Source: JAGLON01 sp041394985 (GTDB taxonomy: Bacteria > Zixibacteria > MSB-5A5 > GN15 > JAAZOE01). From it: a stretch of DNA of 64,000 nt. Below are positions 50,586 to 60,854 of this stretch, in pieces. The stretch's first letter is position 1. Each line of letters starts with the position of its first letter. A program made the translations under genes and the position numbers. The stretch covers positions 1,798,001 through 1,862,000 of the forward strand of contig JAWLBI010000001.1 in assembly GCA_041394985.1 (NCBI GenBank), written 5' to 3'. Under the pieces are notes generated by a model. It was given only the letters and a program-made list of their open reading frames with translations, was not told the origin of the DNA and did not search any database.

Positions 50586-53500
50586 ATGTTCAGGTCCGCA
50601 TATATCATATTGGTATTGTCGTTATTGCTGATTACTCTTGCTGCCCCGGCTCTGGCCGATAAGGGCGATGACGGCACTCTATCCTTGTTTTACGATCCCA
50701 CGACCGAAAACGAGGTGACCGGCCCGCCGCCGAATTATCAAATCATGGATCCCACCTATTTTTATGGTGCTCCACCGTTTGATATTATCGACCGCTGGGA
50801 TGTTGGAGGGTACAACGTCTATTATGACACCGCCTCCGACCTGTGGAACGTCAATGCCGTCGTCCACGCGGGTGCGAGTATCTACGAGCAAATACACGGC
50901 TCTGTCCTCATCCAATTGGATCCCGGCGCGACCCCGGAAATGGTAGTCCAGCCTGTTGGTTTTGAATACAGCGATGACCTGACCAGAAACGACCGCTGGG
51001 GATATGTCAAGTATCCCGAGGATATTGCGCCGAACCTCTATGAAATCTGGTGGGACATCACCGTTGATTTCAGTAAAATTTCCACCGATGCCGATTATTT
51101 CGATACGGTCGGTGTATCCTTTTCCGGCTGCGCATTCGACTTTAACCTCTGGGCATCCGGAGGCGTGACCACGTTCGATGCCGATAATCTGTTTTTGGGT
51201 AAACGGCGTATTCCGATTTCCTATGTGCCCAATTTTGTCGATACGCACGAGGGCATATACGATGCCTCGACGACGATCTCATCCAGCATCAACAGTTCGT
51301 TGTTTACACCGAGTGATCTGCCGGGCGCATCGTTCGATGCCAACGGATTGATCTCGGCCGATAAGGATTTTTCCGGCAGTTTTGTTTATGAAGGGGACGG
51401 AATCGAATTTTCCGTCACAACCTGTCCGCCCAATTCGAATAACCCACCATACTTCTACTGGCCCGGCGGCACCGTGAAAACCGTCGGCTTCTGCAATCCC
51501 GAACCGATTTACGACACGATAAAAGTCCTTGATGCCGATGTCGGCGATACGCTGACGCTGACTAAAATCTCCGGACCCGGCGAATTCGAAACCGTCACCG
51601 GCCCGTCGCCGGTGCGCGGCTATTACTCCTGGATGCCGACCGAGGCCGGTACCTTTGTCGTCGTGTATCAGGTAACCGATATACAGGGGCACACGGTAAC
51701 CGATTCCATTACCTATATCATCACTCTGGATAATACGCCACCGATTGCCAACGATATCGACACGACGATTACCGTTTGCGACAATGTCGTCAATGCCTGC
51801 TTATTTGTCGATGCCTATGACCCCGACGGCAATCCGCTGACCTATCGACTGCTCGGCGATAAAGTCAATGTGACCATCGATGAGAATACCGGCGAATTGT
51901 GCCTGACGACATATGCGTCAGGAGTCTATGAGTTCGAGGTAGAAGTCTCCGATATCTGTTCCGCCGATACGGCGCTGGTGACCTTCACAGTCACGACTAA
52001 TAATCCGCCGCACATCGTCAGTTATGATTCGACCGTCTACTTGTGCGGCCCGGATACGATTTGTTTCGATGTCAATGCGTATGACGATGATATCGATGAT
52101 AGTCTGATAATCACGCAATTGACCGGGCCCGGTATTTTTACCCTGACCGGTAACGGCACAGGGCAGACCTGTTTCCTGCCGGATAATGTTGATTCGGCTC
52201 GATATGTTTTCACATATCAGGTGACCGATGAATGCCTCCGCGGCGATTTGGCCGCCAAATGCCCCCAGGATTCGATCGTTATAATCGTCCTGATGGGTCA
52301 AAAACCATTGATTGCCTGTCCGGAAGAGCCGCTGAAGTATGAACTGTGTGAACCTGCAACCATATGTGTACCGATTCCGGTGACGCCGGCCGATGCGGCT
52401 GTGTCCATAATCTCCGGTAATGCTTCCTATGAAAATGGCGAACTGTGCATTGACGCCAATGAAACAGGCATCTTCGATATTACAATCGTTGCCTCCGGTG
52501 AATGCGGCGCGGATACCTGCACGGTGACGTTAGATATCGATATGGGGGCGCCGCCGGTTATTACCTGTCCGGAAGGACCGATAACAGCCAGCTTCTGCGA
52601 GGCCGACACGATTTGTGTTGATCTGCCGATTTCACCGCTCGATGCCACGGTGACGATTCTCGAATCCGGCGCGATTTACGAAAACGGAAAACTTTGTTAT
52701 TATGCCGAAGAAGCCGGTACGGCGACCTTTATGGTAATCGCCGCTGGCGAATGCGGCGCGGATACATGCTCGGTGACATTCGATGTCACCATTGGCGAAC
52801 CACCGGTTATCACTTGTCCGGAAGAACCGATTACGGCCAGCCTTTGCGAAGCAGACACGATTTGTGTCGATCTGCCGATTTCACCGCTCGATGCGCCGGT
52901 GACGATACTTGAATCCGGCGCAATATACGAAAACGGAAAACTTTGTTATTATGCCGAAACTGCCGGTGCGGCGACCTTTACGGTAATCGCCTCTGGTGAA
53001 TGCGGCGCGGATACTTGCTCGGTGACATTCGATGTTTCAATGGGCGAGCCGCCGGTTATTACTTGTCCGACAGAACCGATTACGGCCAGCCTTTGCGAAG
53101 CCGACACGATTTGTGTCGATCTGCCGATTTCGCCGCTCGATGCGACGGTGACGGTGCTTGAATCCGGCGCAGTCTATGAAAATGGAAAGCTTTGCTACTT
53201 TGCCGAAGAAGCCGGTTCGGCGACCTTTACAGTGATCGCCTCTGGTGAATGCGGCGCCGATACCTGCTCCGTGACGTTCGATGTCACCATGGGCGAACCG
53301 CCTCAGCTATCCTGTCCCGAAAATCAGACCATTCATCTGTGCGAGCCGGGTACCGTTTCGGTACCGCTCGGCGTCATACCGCCGAGCGCGGATATATTCA
53401 TCATTCCTGAGGCCGACTTCGCCGATGGAATGCTGTCTTTCTATGCCGATACCGCCGGATCGTATTGCTTTGTCGTCTCGGCCACGACCGAGTGTGGTGA

Positions 53501-56500
53501 AACCGAATGCGATTTCTGCATAACGGTTACTATAGACAGCCCGCCGCAGGTCACGATCGAGGGCGGCCAATACTTCCAGTGCGACCCCGCCGAAATTTGT
53601 CTGCCGGTGAGCTACAGCGATGCCGACGACAATATTTCCGAAGTCTCGGTCGAACCGTCCGGTTATGAAATTATCGACGGCAATATCTGCTTCACGCCTG
53701 ACGCCGAAGGCTCCTATGAGTTCATCGTCACGATCACCGATGAATGCGGCAACACTGCCGCCGATACCGCACTCGCAGTTGTCATATTCAATCAGATCCC
53801 GACGGTCAGTATATCAGACACGACGGTCTTCCTCTGCGAACCGGCAGAGGTCTGTGTCCCGTTCTCGGCGAACGACTACGAAGGCGAATTGACGAATCTT
53901 GAAATTCTTCCCTCGGGATATATAAGCGATGATGGTCTGTCGATCTGCCGGATAATTGAGGAACCGGGCGAATATCCGATTGTTCTGATCGCGCATGATG
54001 CCTGCGGGGATACGGCTGTTGCTTTCGGCACGATCACGGCGACATTCAATTCGGCGCCATATGTGACGGCCCCGCCGGATACTACGATTTCAGCTTGCAC
54101 GCCGCAGGAAATTTGCCTGAGCGGCTTCGAATACGGCGATATCGATGATAATATCGTCAGCGTTGCCTTCACGCCGGACCTGGGCACATTCGAGGGTGAT
54201 ACTTATTGCTTCACGCCGATAACGGAAGGGGAAACCTGCATCGTCATGAGCGTCACCGACGCCTGCGGGTATATTGCGGTCGACACCTTCTGCGTCACGT
54301 ACACCATCGGTGATGGCGTCGCGATCACCTGTCCGGAAATTCAATTCAGAGATTTATGCGAACCGGGCAATGTCTGTGTTGCTATTCCGATCGAGCCGTC
54401 CGATGCCGTCGTATCAATTCTCGAATCCGGCGCCACGTATGACAACGGCGAACTGTGCTTCTATGCCGAGGAATCCGGCGAATATACATTTACTGTCATT
54501 GCTGCCAGTGAGTGCGGCAGCGATACCTGCGATGTGATGTTCAATATCACGGTCGGGAATCCGCCGGTTATTACCTGTCCGACACCCGATCCCGTGCATC
54601 TCTGCGCACCTGACAGTATCAGCGTTCCGCTTGGCGTCTTGCCGCCGGATGCGCAGATAACGATTTCACCCGAGGCGGTTTTTGACGGCAGCAGCCTGAC
54701 TTTCTATGCCGATACAGAAGACGATTACTGCTTTACCGTTATCGCTGAAACCGATTGCGGAGCCGATACCTGCAACTTCTGCGTGGCCGTAACATTCGAT
54801 GCTCCGCCGACGATTGTCGTAACCGACAGCTCGGTATACCTCTGTGAGCTGACGCAAGTGTGTATCCCGTATACTGTCGAGGATCCGGATGGGAATTTGG
54901 TCTCGGTGACGGTATTCCCGGATATGTATGATGTTGTCGACGGTCAGATATGCTTCACGCCGTCGGTCGAAGGATTGTTCGAATTCCTGGTCACGGCCAC
55001 GGACGAATGCGGTAATACCGATATCGATACCGGATCGGTCATGATAGGCCTGAACCAGGCTCCGGAAATTGCCATTGATGACACGACTTTATTCCTCTGT
55101 GAACCCACTGACGTTTGTATACCGATTGTTTTCTCGGATCCCGATGGTACAGTCGACTCCGTAACGGTCGAGGCTCCGGCCTATGTCGATTTTGACAACG
55201 CGCTGGTGTGTTTCCCGATTTCGGAAGCCGGCGAGTTTACCGTTACAGTAACCGTATATGATGATTGCGGTATCGGCGTCTCAGAGAGCGCCATTATCGC
55301 GGCCAGTCTGAATTCGGCTCCCGAATTGACCCTCGGTGAATTCGAGACATCGCTCTGTGAATTATCGGAGATTTGTGTTCCGTTCAGTGTCTCGGATGTT
55401 GATAATAACATTAACCTTATCAGTCTCAGATCGGAAACAGATTGCACTGAAGAACCGTTCCATTATCACCTGAGCGAAGGCCTGATTTGCTTTACTCCTT
55501 CAGATTTTGGCGCTTGTACGTTTACTGCCTGGATATCCGATAGTTGCGGGGCGGCCGATACGGTTGTCCTTGAAATAAACATCGAACAGAGTGAAAATCC
55601 GAACGCGCAGTGTCCGGGCGATACGACGATATTCCTGTGTGAACCGGGACAGTTATGTCTTGAACTCGGCGACCTGGTGCCGGGCACGAATTTCCGCTTC
55701 GAACCGGCCTCGATCGTATACTATCCGGAAACGAACCGCCTCTGTTATAATGTCACCGGGCCGCAGACAGACACGATTTTGGTTATCGATTCAACCGATT
55801 GCGGATTGGATTCCTGCAGCTTTATCGTCACAACAAGAATCAATTCCAGCCCGGTTATTGCCGTGGAGGAACCGCAGGAAATCACATTCTGTGACTCGAC
55901 CCTGATGTGTATCGATGTCACGATATCCGACCCAGACAATAATATCCAAACAGTAGGGGTCAGTGGAGATTGCCCGGGCGCTTATTTTGATGACATAAAC
56001 AGCAGAGTCTGCATTCCGATTACGGAAGAGCTGCATTGTATTATCGAGTTAATAGCTGTCGATGATTGTAATAAAGCGACGAAGGTCGATTTACCGATCG
56101 ATGCCGTACCGAACCGTGCGCCGGTTATTCATCCTCCGTCGATAGAGACGGTAGTCCAGTGTGTAACCGAGATTGAACCGGTCGTTATCTCGAACATTTG
56201 TGTGACCGATCCCGATTACGATAATGTGACGCTGGTGTTCGATTCCGGACTCGGTGAATTCGCCTTTAATGAAACCTGGGATTGCGGTACGCTGACCTTT
56301 ACGCCACCGACTAATGATACGGCCGAGTATTGCTTCCGGTTTATGGCATACGATGCCTGCGATACCGTGTACGAGACATTCTGCATCGATTTCATCCCGA
56401 CGCCGGTTTGCGGAACATGCGTCGATGTCGCCATCGAGGGTCCCGCCAATTGTGCCAACAATGGCACCTTCTCGACCGTGAATATCATGGTCGAGGCTCC

Positions 56501-57911
56501 CGAGCAAATCGCCGGATTTGACCTGTTGCTGACCTATGATGAAACAGCGATTCAATTCGTAGAGGCAAGCAAAGGTTCGGCCATAGGCGGATGGGAATAC
56601 TTCACGTATCGTACCAGTATCGAAGGCAATTGTAATGGTTGTCCGTCCGGGATAATCCGCCTGGTCGCAATTGCCGATGTCAACAACGGAGCGTCTCATC
56701 CTCCGGAATCACAGTATAATCCCGATGGGCAACTGGCTTCGTTAACATTTTACGTGTCGGCTAATGTCAATTACGGTGGACAAAACGTCCCGATCAGTTT
56801 CTTCTGGAATGACTGTGGAGACAACTCACTGTCGGATCGCAGCGGCCAGTATCTCTATATCGATAAGATGGTCTTTAGTCGCGAAGGCAACATCCTCTGG
56901 GATGAAACGGATGATATCAATTATCCCGAATCGGCGCGGCTTTCCCATGTCGGCGCCCCGGATGAATGTCTCGAAGGGGATAAAGAGCCGCCGGTCAGAT
57001 GCGCTGATTTCCGCAATGGAGAACTGTGCATCATTCATCCGGATTCCATAGACGCCCGCGGAGACTTGAACCTCAACGGCATTGCCTATGAAATCGCTGA
57101 TGCCGTCGTGTACACGAATTTCTTTATCATCGGACTGGATGCCTTTAATATCAGTATCCCCGGTCAGATCGCGGCCTCTGACATCAATGCCGACGGCACG
57201 CCGCTGACGATTGCCGACCTGGTATTGTTGACGCGTATCATCACGGGCGATGCCCCGCCGATACCGAGAATGACTATCGACAGGACTACGGTGGCGGTCG
57301 AAAGCCGGTGCACCGGTACAACCGCAACGGTCGGATTATCATCGGAAACGCCGATCGGAGCCGCCTTGTTCGTGTTCGAATACGATGGTAATGTAGCCGG
57401 AACGATCGCGCTATCGGATAATGCCTCACAGATGAGTATCTCGAGCATCTGGAAAGATGGCGAAGTCCGAGTGTTGTTGTATAGTCTTGAACAGGGGCAT
57501 ATGATAGATGCAGGTGAGTCCAAACTGTTCACGATTACGATGCCGGAAAACAGTACGATCAATCTGATCGAGACGGAAATGGCGGATTATTATGCCAATA
57601 ATTTGGCGACTGCGATAACGAATCGGGTTTTGCCGACACAGTTTACGCTGTCGCAGAACTACCCGAATCCGTTCAATCCGACGACGACCTTCCGCCTTTC
57701 TCTGCCATATGCCTCTGAATACCATGTGACGATTTACAATGTGACCGGGCAGGTGATTCGCACCTGGAACGGCGAGGCCGAGGCCGGAGAGGTATCGATT
57801 ACCTGGGACGGCACGGATGACAGCGGTAATCGCGTTGCATCAGGTATCTATCTCTATAAGGCACAGGCAGCCGGTGAAGAAGCGATTCGCAAAATGGTCT
57901 TGCTGAAATAA
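50586..57911 (+). CDS. Giant secreted multi-Ig surface protein with cohesin- and dockerin-like regions
   Basis: A 2441-residue secreted protein. The ATG at 50586 follows GGGAGGA, and the signal peptide ends near PALAD (22-26). Residues about 27-300 form an unrecognised domain. Then come about 18 Ig/cadherin-like modules (about 310-1935), nearly all opening with a Cys pair of the form LCEPxxxC. Some carry acidic DPDGN-like stretches typical of calcium binding; others are of a second type, CP-x-P-x-LCE. A cohesin-like domain follows (about 1943-2080: AGFDLLLTYDETAI), then a dockerin-like stretch (about 2159-2220: DINADGTPLTIADLVLLTRI) and a C-terminal FlgD-like sorting module (about 2348-2441: SQNYPNPFNPTTTFRL, ending in RKMVLLK). 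Three adjacent modules are near-identical. It is probably a surface stalk, adhesin or scaffold. Confidence 0.9.
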   Translation: MFRSAYIILVLSLLLITLAAPALADKGDDGTLSLFYDPTTENEVTGPPPNYQIMDPTYFYGAPPFDIIDRWDVGGYNVYYDTASDLWNVNAVVHAGASIYEQIHGSVLIQLDPGATPEMVVQPVGFEYSDDLTRNDRWGYVKYPEDIAPNLYEIWWDITVDFSKISTDADYFDTVGVSFSGCAFDFNLWASGGVTTFDADNLFLGKRRIPISYVPNFVDTHEGIYDASTTISSSINSSLFTPSDLPGASFDANGLISADKDFSGSFVYEGDGIEFSVTTCPPNSNNPPYFYWPGGTVKTVGFCNPEPIYDTIKVLDADVGDTLTLTKISGPGEFETVTGPSPVRGYYSWMPTEAGTFVVVYQVTDIQGHTVTDSITYIITLDNTPPIANDIDTTITVCDNVVNACLFVDAYDPDGNPLTYRLLGDKVNVTIDENTGELCLTTYASGVYEFEVEVSDICSADTALVTFTVTTNNPPHIVSYDSTVYLCGPDTICFDVNAYDDDIDDSLIITQLTGPGIFTLTGNGTGQTCFLPDNVDSARYVFTYQVTDECLRGDLAAKCPQDSIVIIVLMGQKPLIACPEEPLKYELCEPATICVPIPVTPADAAVSIISGNASYENGELCIDANETGIFDITIVASGECGADTCTVTLDIDMGAPPVITCPEGPITASFCEADTICVDLPISPLDATVTILESGAIYENGKLCYYAEEAGTATFMVIAAGECGADTCSVTFDVTIGEPPVITCPEEPITASLCEADTICVDLPISPLDAPVTILESGAIYENGKLCYYAETAGAATFTVIASGECGADTCSVTFDVSMGEPPVITCPTEPITASLCEADTICVDLPISPLDATVTVLESGAVYENGKLCYFAEEAGSATFTVIASGECGADTCSVTFDVTMGEPPQLSCPENQTIHLCEPGTVSVPLGVIPPSADIFIIPEADFADGMLSFYADTAGSYCFVVSATTECGETECDFCITVTIDSPPQVTIEGGQYFQCDPAEICLPVSYSDADDNISEVSVEPSGYEIIDGNICFTPDAEGSYEFIVTITDECGNTAADTALAVVIFNQIPTVSISDTTVFLCEPAEVCVPFSANDYEGELTNLEILPSGYISDDGLSICRIIEEPGEYPIVLIAHDACGDTAVAFGTITATFNSAPYVTAPPDTTISACTPQEICLSGFEYGDIDDNIVSVAFTPDLGTFEGDTYCFTPITEGETCIVMSVTDACGYIAVDTFCVTYTIGDGVAITCPEIQFRDLCEPGNVCVAIPIEPSDAVVSILESGATYDNGELCFYAEESGEYTFTVIAASECGSDTCDVMFNITVGNPPVITCPTPDPVHLCAPDSISVPLGVLPPDAQITISPEAVFDGSSLTFYADTEDDYCFTVIAETDCGADTCNFCVAVTFDAPPTIVVTDSSVYLCELTQVCIPYTVEDPDGNLVSVTVFPDMYDVVDGQICFTPSVEGLFEFLVTATDECGNTDIDTGSVMIGLNQAPEIAIDDTTLFLCEPTDVCIPIVFSDPDGTVDSVTVEAPAYVDFDNALVCFPISEAGEFTVTVTVYDDCGIGVSESAIIAASLNSAPELTLGEFETSLCELSEICVPFSVSDVDNNINLISLRSETDCTEEPFHYHLSEGLICFTPSDFGACTFTAWISDSCGAADTVVLEINIEQSENPNAQCPGDTTIFLCEPGQLCLELGDLVPGTNFRFEPASIVYYPETNRLCYNVTGPQTDTILVIDSTDCGLDSCSFIVTTRINSSPVIAVEEPQEITFCDSTLMCIDVTISDPDNNIQTVGVSGDCPGAYFDDINSRVCIPITEELHCIIELIAVDDCNKATKVDLPIDAVPNRAPVIHPPSIETVVQCVTEIEPVVISNICVTDPDYDNVTLVFDSGLGEFAFNETWDCGTLTFTPPTNDTAEYCFRFMAYDACDTVYETFCIDFIPTPVCGTCVDVAIEGPANCANNGTFSTVNIMVEAPEQIAGFDLLLTYDETAIQFVEASKGSAIGGWEYFTYRTSIEGNCNGCPSGIIRLVAIADVNNGASHPPESQYNPDGQLASLTFYVSANVNYGGQNVPISFFWNDCGDNSLSDRSGQYLYIDKMVFSREGNILWDETDDINYPESARLSHVGAPDECLEGDKEPPVRCADFRNGELCIIHPDSIDARGDLNLNGIAYEIADAVVYTNFFIIGLDAFNISIPGQIAASDINADGTPLTIADLVLLTRIITGDAPPIPRMTIDRTTVAVESRCTGTTATVGLSSETPIGAALFVFEYDGNVAGTIALSDNASQMSISSIWKDGEVRVLLYSLEQGHMIDAGESKLFTITMPENSTINLIETEMADYYANNLATAITNRVLPTQFTLSQNYPNPFNPTTTFRLSLPYASEYHVTIYNVTGQVIRTWNGEAEAGEVSITWDGTDDSGNRVASGIYLYKAQAAGEEAIRKMVLLK
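52545..53291 (+). repeat. Tandem 249-bp repeat, three units, inside the giant gene
   Basis: Three directly adjacent 249-bp units (52545-52793, 52794-53042, 53043-53291), each encoding one 83-residue Ig-like module of very high mutual similarity, for example LCEADTICVDLPISPLDA in two of them. The preceding module (from about 52296) and several later ones are more diverged members. Length is a multiple of three, so unit gain or loss keeps the frame. Confidence 0.95.
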
Positions 57912-57932
57912 AAAAGCCCCCATCTCACCGTG

Positions 57933-57966
57933 AAAAGGCCCGCTCGTAAGAACGGGCCTTTTCCTT
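57933..57966. terminator. Bidirectional intrinsic terminator after the giant gene
   Basis: A 10-bp stem (57933-57942 with 57953-57962), 10-base loop. It has T residues on the right and a complementary A-run on the left, so it can serve the giant gene and the leftward rlmH operon. Confidence 0.9.
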
Positions 57967-58005
57967 TATATCCTTTCCCGGAAATTGCTTTGCCGTCGAT
58001 ATAAC

Positions 58006-58476
58006 TTACTTATGATAGCTGCCGCCGGCGTTGAGATTGAGAACACGGTAGAGTTGCTCCAATAACACCAGCCTGACGATTTGATGCGATAACGTAAGCG
58101 GGGAGAGGCTCATTCTCAAATCGGCGATTTTCAATAGCGACGCTCCGAGTCCGTGTGGACCGCCAATCGCGAACTCAATAGTCGAATGTCTGCCGACCTG
58201 AATCCGGCGCAGTTTATCTGCCAATTGTTCGGTGGAATACGATTCTCCCTTCACATCCAACGCCACGAGTAGTCCGCCTCGGTGTCGTGAAAGAATGGTC
58301 GATGCCTCACTCTCGATCGCCTTTTTTATATCCGTTGTCTTTGTATATTTCTCTTCCGGAATAGTCGTGATATCGAGGCGTGCGTATTTGCTGATGAGTT
58401 TCGTAAAATGCTCCGATTGATCCGTTATCCACGAATCCTTATCCTTGCCGACTGCGATGATATGGATCGATAGCAT
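58006..58476 (-). CDS. rlmH: 23S rRNA (pseudouridine-1915 N3) methyltransferase RlmH
   Basis: A 156-residue SPOUT methyltransferase modifying helix 69 of 23S rRNA. The knot motifs FAIGGPHGLG and LSPLTLSHQIVRLVLLEQLYR are complete and the end AGGSYHK is the family terminus. The ATG at 58476 follows GAGGG (58483-58487). It starts 2 bases after the YjbQ-type gene on the minus strand. Confidence 0.96.
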   Translation of the reverse strand: MLSIHIIAVGKDKDSWITDQSEHFTKLISKYARLDITTIPEEKYTKTTDIKKAIESEASTILSRHRGGLLVALDVKGESYSTEQLADKLRRIQVGRHSTIEFAIGGPHGLGASLLKIADLRMSLSPLTLSHQIVRLVLLEQLYRVLNLNAGGSYHK

Positions 58477-58478
58477 TG

Positions 58479-58877
58479 TTAACCCTCGAGTATTTTTACC
58501 CATACTTTGCGCGTGCGCGGTCCGTCGAATTCGCAAAAATAAATTCCCTGCCAGATACCGAGGTTCATTCGGCTTTCGGAGAAAATAACGGTCACCGAAG
58601 ATCCCATAAGGCTGGCTTTGATATGGGCATCCGAATTCCCTTCGCTATGGCGAAATTCCCGCGATTGCGGCACCATCTTTTTCAAATGCAGCAGAATATC
58701 GCGCTGAACATCGGGGTCGGCGTTCTCATTAATCGTAACTCCTGCGGTCGTGTGCGATACGTACACGATGACGACTCCCGATTTGATTTTCGATTCGGTA
58801 ACGATTTTTTGCACTTCAGTCGTGATGTCGATTAGCTGACAACGCTCCGAAGTCACCACGGTAAACATTCCTGTCAT
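58479..58877 (-). CDS. YjbQ/UPF0047 family protein
   Basis: A 132-residue protein of the YjbQ family. VYVSHTTAGVTINENADPDV is the signature with conserved His and Glu, and HSEGNSDAHIKASLMG follows. Some members show thiamin phosphate synthase activity in vitro; the true role is unsettled. The start is uncertain: Met codons at 58877 and 58868 both suit, 58877 having GGATGG upstream. The frame extends to 58955. It is the first gene of a two-gene unit with rlmH. Confidence 0.88.
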   Translation of the reverse strand: MTGMFTVVTSERCQLIDITTEVQKIVTESKIKSGVVIVYVSHTTAGVTINENADPDVQRDILLHLKKMVPQSREFRHSEGNSDAHIKASLMGSSVTVIFSESRMNLGIWQGIYFCEFDGPRTRKVWVKILEG

Positions 58878-59020
58878 AAACAGTGCCATCCTTTCCGTCT
58901 TTGGGTAAAAACGCAGGGGAGGGTGGATGCCGTAAACAATACAAATATAAGGCATTTTTGCAATAAAAAACCGGGAAACGATTCAGACGTTTCCCGGCAT
59001 AATAAGCGATGACAATCTTG

Positions 59021-60775
59021 TCAGTTGCCGTCAATCGTAATCGTATTGTGTATTTTCGTCTCACCGCCTATGTGAGCGACATACTCCCATGCGGTGGCGT
59101 TACCAAGACTCGAGCTGGGCGTTCCGGCATGCGCATTGTTTGTTATATACAAGTACTCATGCACATATCCTGTCGTCGGATTGGATTGAACGCTGTACAA
59201 CCCGGTTATGCTGGTCAACCGGTGACAATTATCGATAATCAGAGATCCATAAATTGAGGTCACGAGTGATAGTTCATCCAAATCGGTCAAGTGCGTCAAA
59301 TAGCGCAGCTCCAGATTAGAACCGATTGCGGCCAGATTTTCCAATCCATGGAGACTTGTGAGAGAATCGCTGTAGGATATTCTTACACTGTATGTTACCG
59401 AGATCAGATTACTCAAATCGCTGATATCTGAAAGATAAGGATTATACTGCAACGACAGCGTATTGGCAAGCGACGATATGTGTCCGAGCCCATTCAAACT
59501 GGTCAGGATGCTGTTGTGTTCGACAAATAGGCCTCTCACGCTCGTCAGCGCTCCCAGCCCAGTCAAATCCTCAAGCGATCCATTATACTCGATTTGGAGG
59601 TTCATTCCGACCGTTTGGAGAGACCCCAAACCTTCAAGTGTATTCAGCATGGCGTTTTCACCAATGATACAGTGACCGCCGCAGTAATTGAGAGCCAGGC
59701 TTGATAAATTCTGGAGTTTATTACAGCGTCGCAGTTCAAGATTATTATTGATGCGGGATATGCCTGCTATACCGGCGATACTGGTCAATGACGGATTATC
59801 CTGCAACATCACCGAAGTGGCCGTGCCGGCTATCGATGACAGGCCGTCGAAATTCATCAGACTGTCGTTGTTGTAAATTTGTATTGATCCAAGATAGGGA
59901 CCGCTCGCCGGATTCACGACCGTAATATTACTGATACCGGATACGTCAGGCAAAATTCTGTTCTTCATAATGCCGATTGATCCGACCGCGCCGCAGGACG
60001 GCATTTCAATATCTCTGAGGGAATCGCAGTTCTCGATAATAAACGCTGAACCGACCGTCTCCAACACAGGTAATGAGATTCTCGCAACATTATGTGTAAT
60101 TGCAGCAGGACCATAGAAGTGTAAATTCCCAGTGACAGACCGCAAGTTGGGGAGTGTGACCGTGTCAGGAGCATCCGACCTGATTTCTAGTTTCCCGGTT
60201 ATTGATGTATATTGCTGGAAATTCGCAAGTGTCGTGCTATCATAGATATAGTAATCACCATTATACTCGGTCTCGCCGCCGCTGACCGTTCCGAGTATGC
60301 CATAGCTGCTGAATCCGCTCAGCGGCGCGGTAACCCAGTTCGAATCCGTATTTACGCTATACCCGCCAACGGCCTGCCACGTACTCCCGACTATTTTGTA
60401 GAGACCAAGTGTTGATTCATCAACATTTTGAGGTACGTTGTTTTCGGTATATCGAATCCTGACGCTGACCGGGGAATTAAAAACGATACCATCGGGGGAG
60501 AAGCTATAACAGGTACCGGATACATATCCATCATCAGTGGGATAACTGCTCTCAGTCGATACTGCCACCGTTGTGGCTGAATCGACGGCATTGGCCGGAA
60601 AGGTGAACACTACCTGGCCGGTGGCAAAGGAATAGTCTCCACCGATTGTATCCACGACCGTTCCGGTTGTCCCTCCTCCGGGCGATGTCGGACCTGAGTC
60701 ATCTCCTCCGCAACCGAAAATGAATATTGACACAATGACTAATAAAACTACGCCAATTGCCCAATGCGTTCTCAT
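59021..60775 (-). CDS. Surface lipoprotein with leucine-rich, receptor-L-like repeats
   Basis: A 584-residue lipoprotein. The lipobox Cys is at 22 (IFGC), followed by a short Gly/Asp/Pro/Thr linker. A ZU5-like domain lies at about 40-165 (FPANAVDSATTVAVS, FNSPVSVRIRYTE). A long repeat region (about 175-555) has units of about 24 residues of the kind LxxLxGLxxLxxVxxxLxIxxN, resembling receptor L-domain or leucine-rich solenoids. A short C-terminal part closes the protein. It is probably a ligand-binding surface solenoid. It is monocistronic, with its own promoter at 60855-60883. Confidence 0.85.
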   Translation of the reverse strand: MRTHWAIGVVLLVIVSIFIFGCGGDDSGPTSPGGGTTGTVVDTIGGDYSFATGQVVFTFPANAVDSATTVAVSTESSYPTDDGYVSGTCYSFSPDGIVFNSPVSVRIRYTENNVPQNVDESTLGLYKIVGSTWQAVGGYSVNTDSNWVTAPLSGFSSYGILGTVSGGETEYNGDYYIYDSTTLANFQQYTSITGKLEIRSDAPDTVTLPNLRSVTGNLHFYGPAAITHNVARISLPVLETVGSAFIIENCDSLRDIEMPSCGAVGSIGIMKNRILPDVSGISNITVVNPASGPYLGSIQIYNNDSLMNFDGLSSIAGTATSVMLQDNPSLTSIAGIAGISRINNNLELRRCNKLQNLSSLALNYCGGHCIIGENAMLNTLEGLGSLQTVGMNLQIEYNGSLEDLTGLGALTSVRGLFVEHNSILTSLNGLGHISSLANTLSLQYNPYLSDISDLSNLISVTYSVRISYSDSLTSLHGLENLAAIGSNLELRYLTHLTDLDELSLVTSIYGSLIIDNCHRLTSITGLYSVQSNPTTGYVHEYLYITNNAHAGTPSSSLGNATAWEYVAHIGGETKIHNTITIDGN

Positions 60776-60854
60776 GACAAACCTCTCTTGGATTTTTTAT
60801 TCAGGTCGGTAGACAAAATCTTCCGATCGAGCGCATACGATAAAATCAGGCAAT

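Noticed and set aside
52545..53291. CRISPR array
   Set aside because: The repeats are 249-bp directly adjacent coding units without spacers and are in frame.
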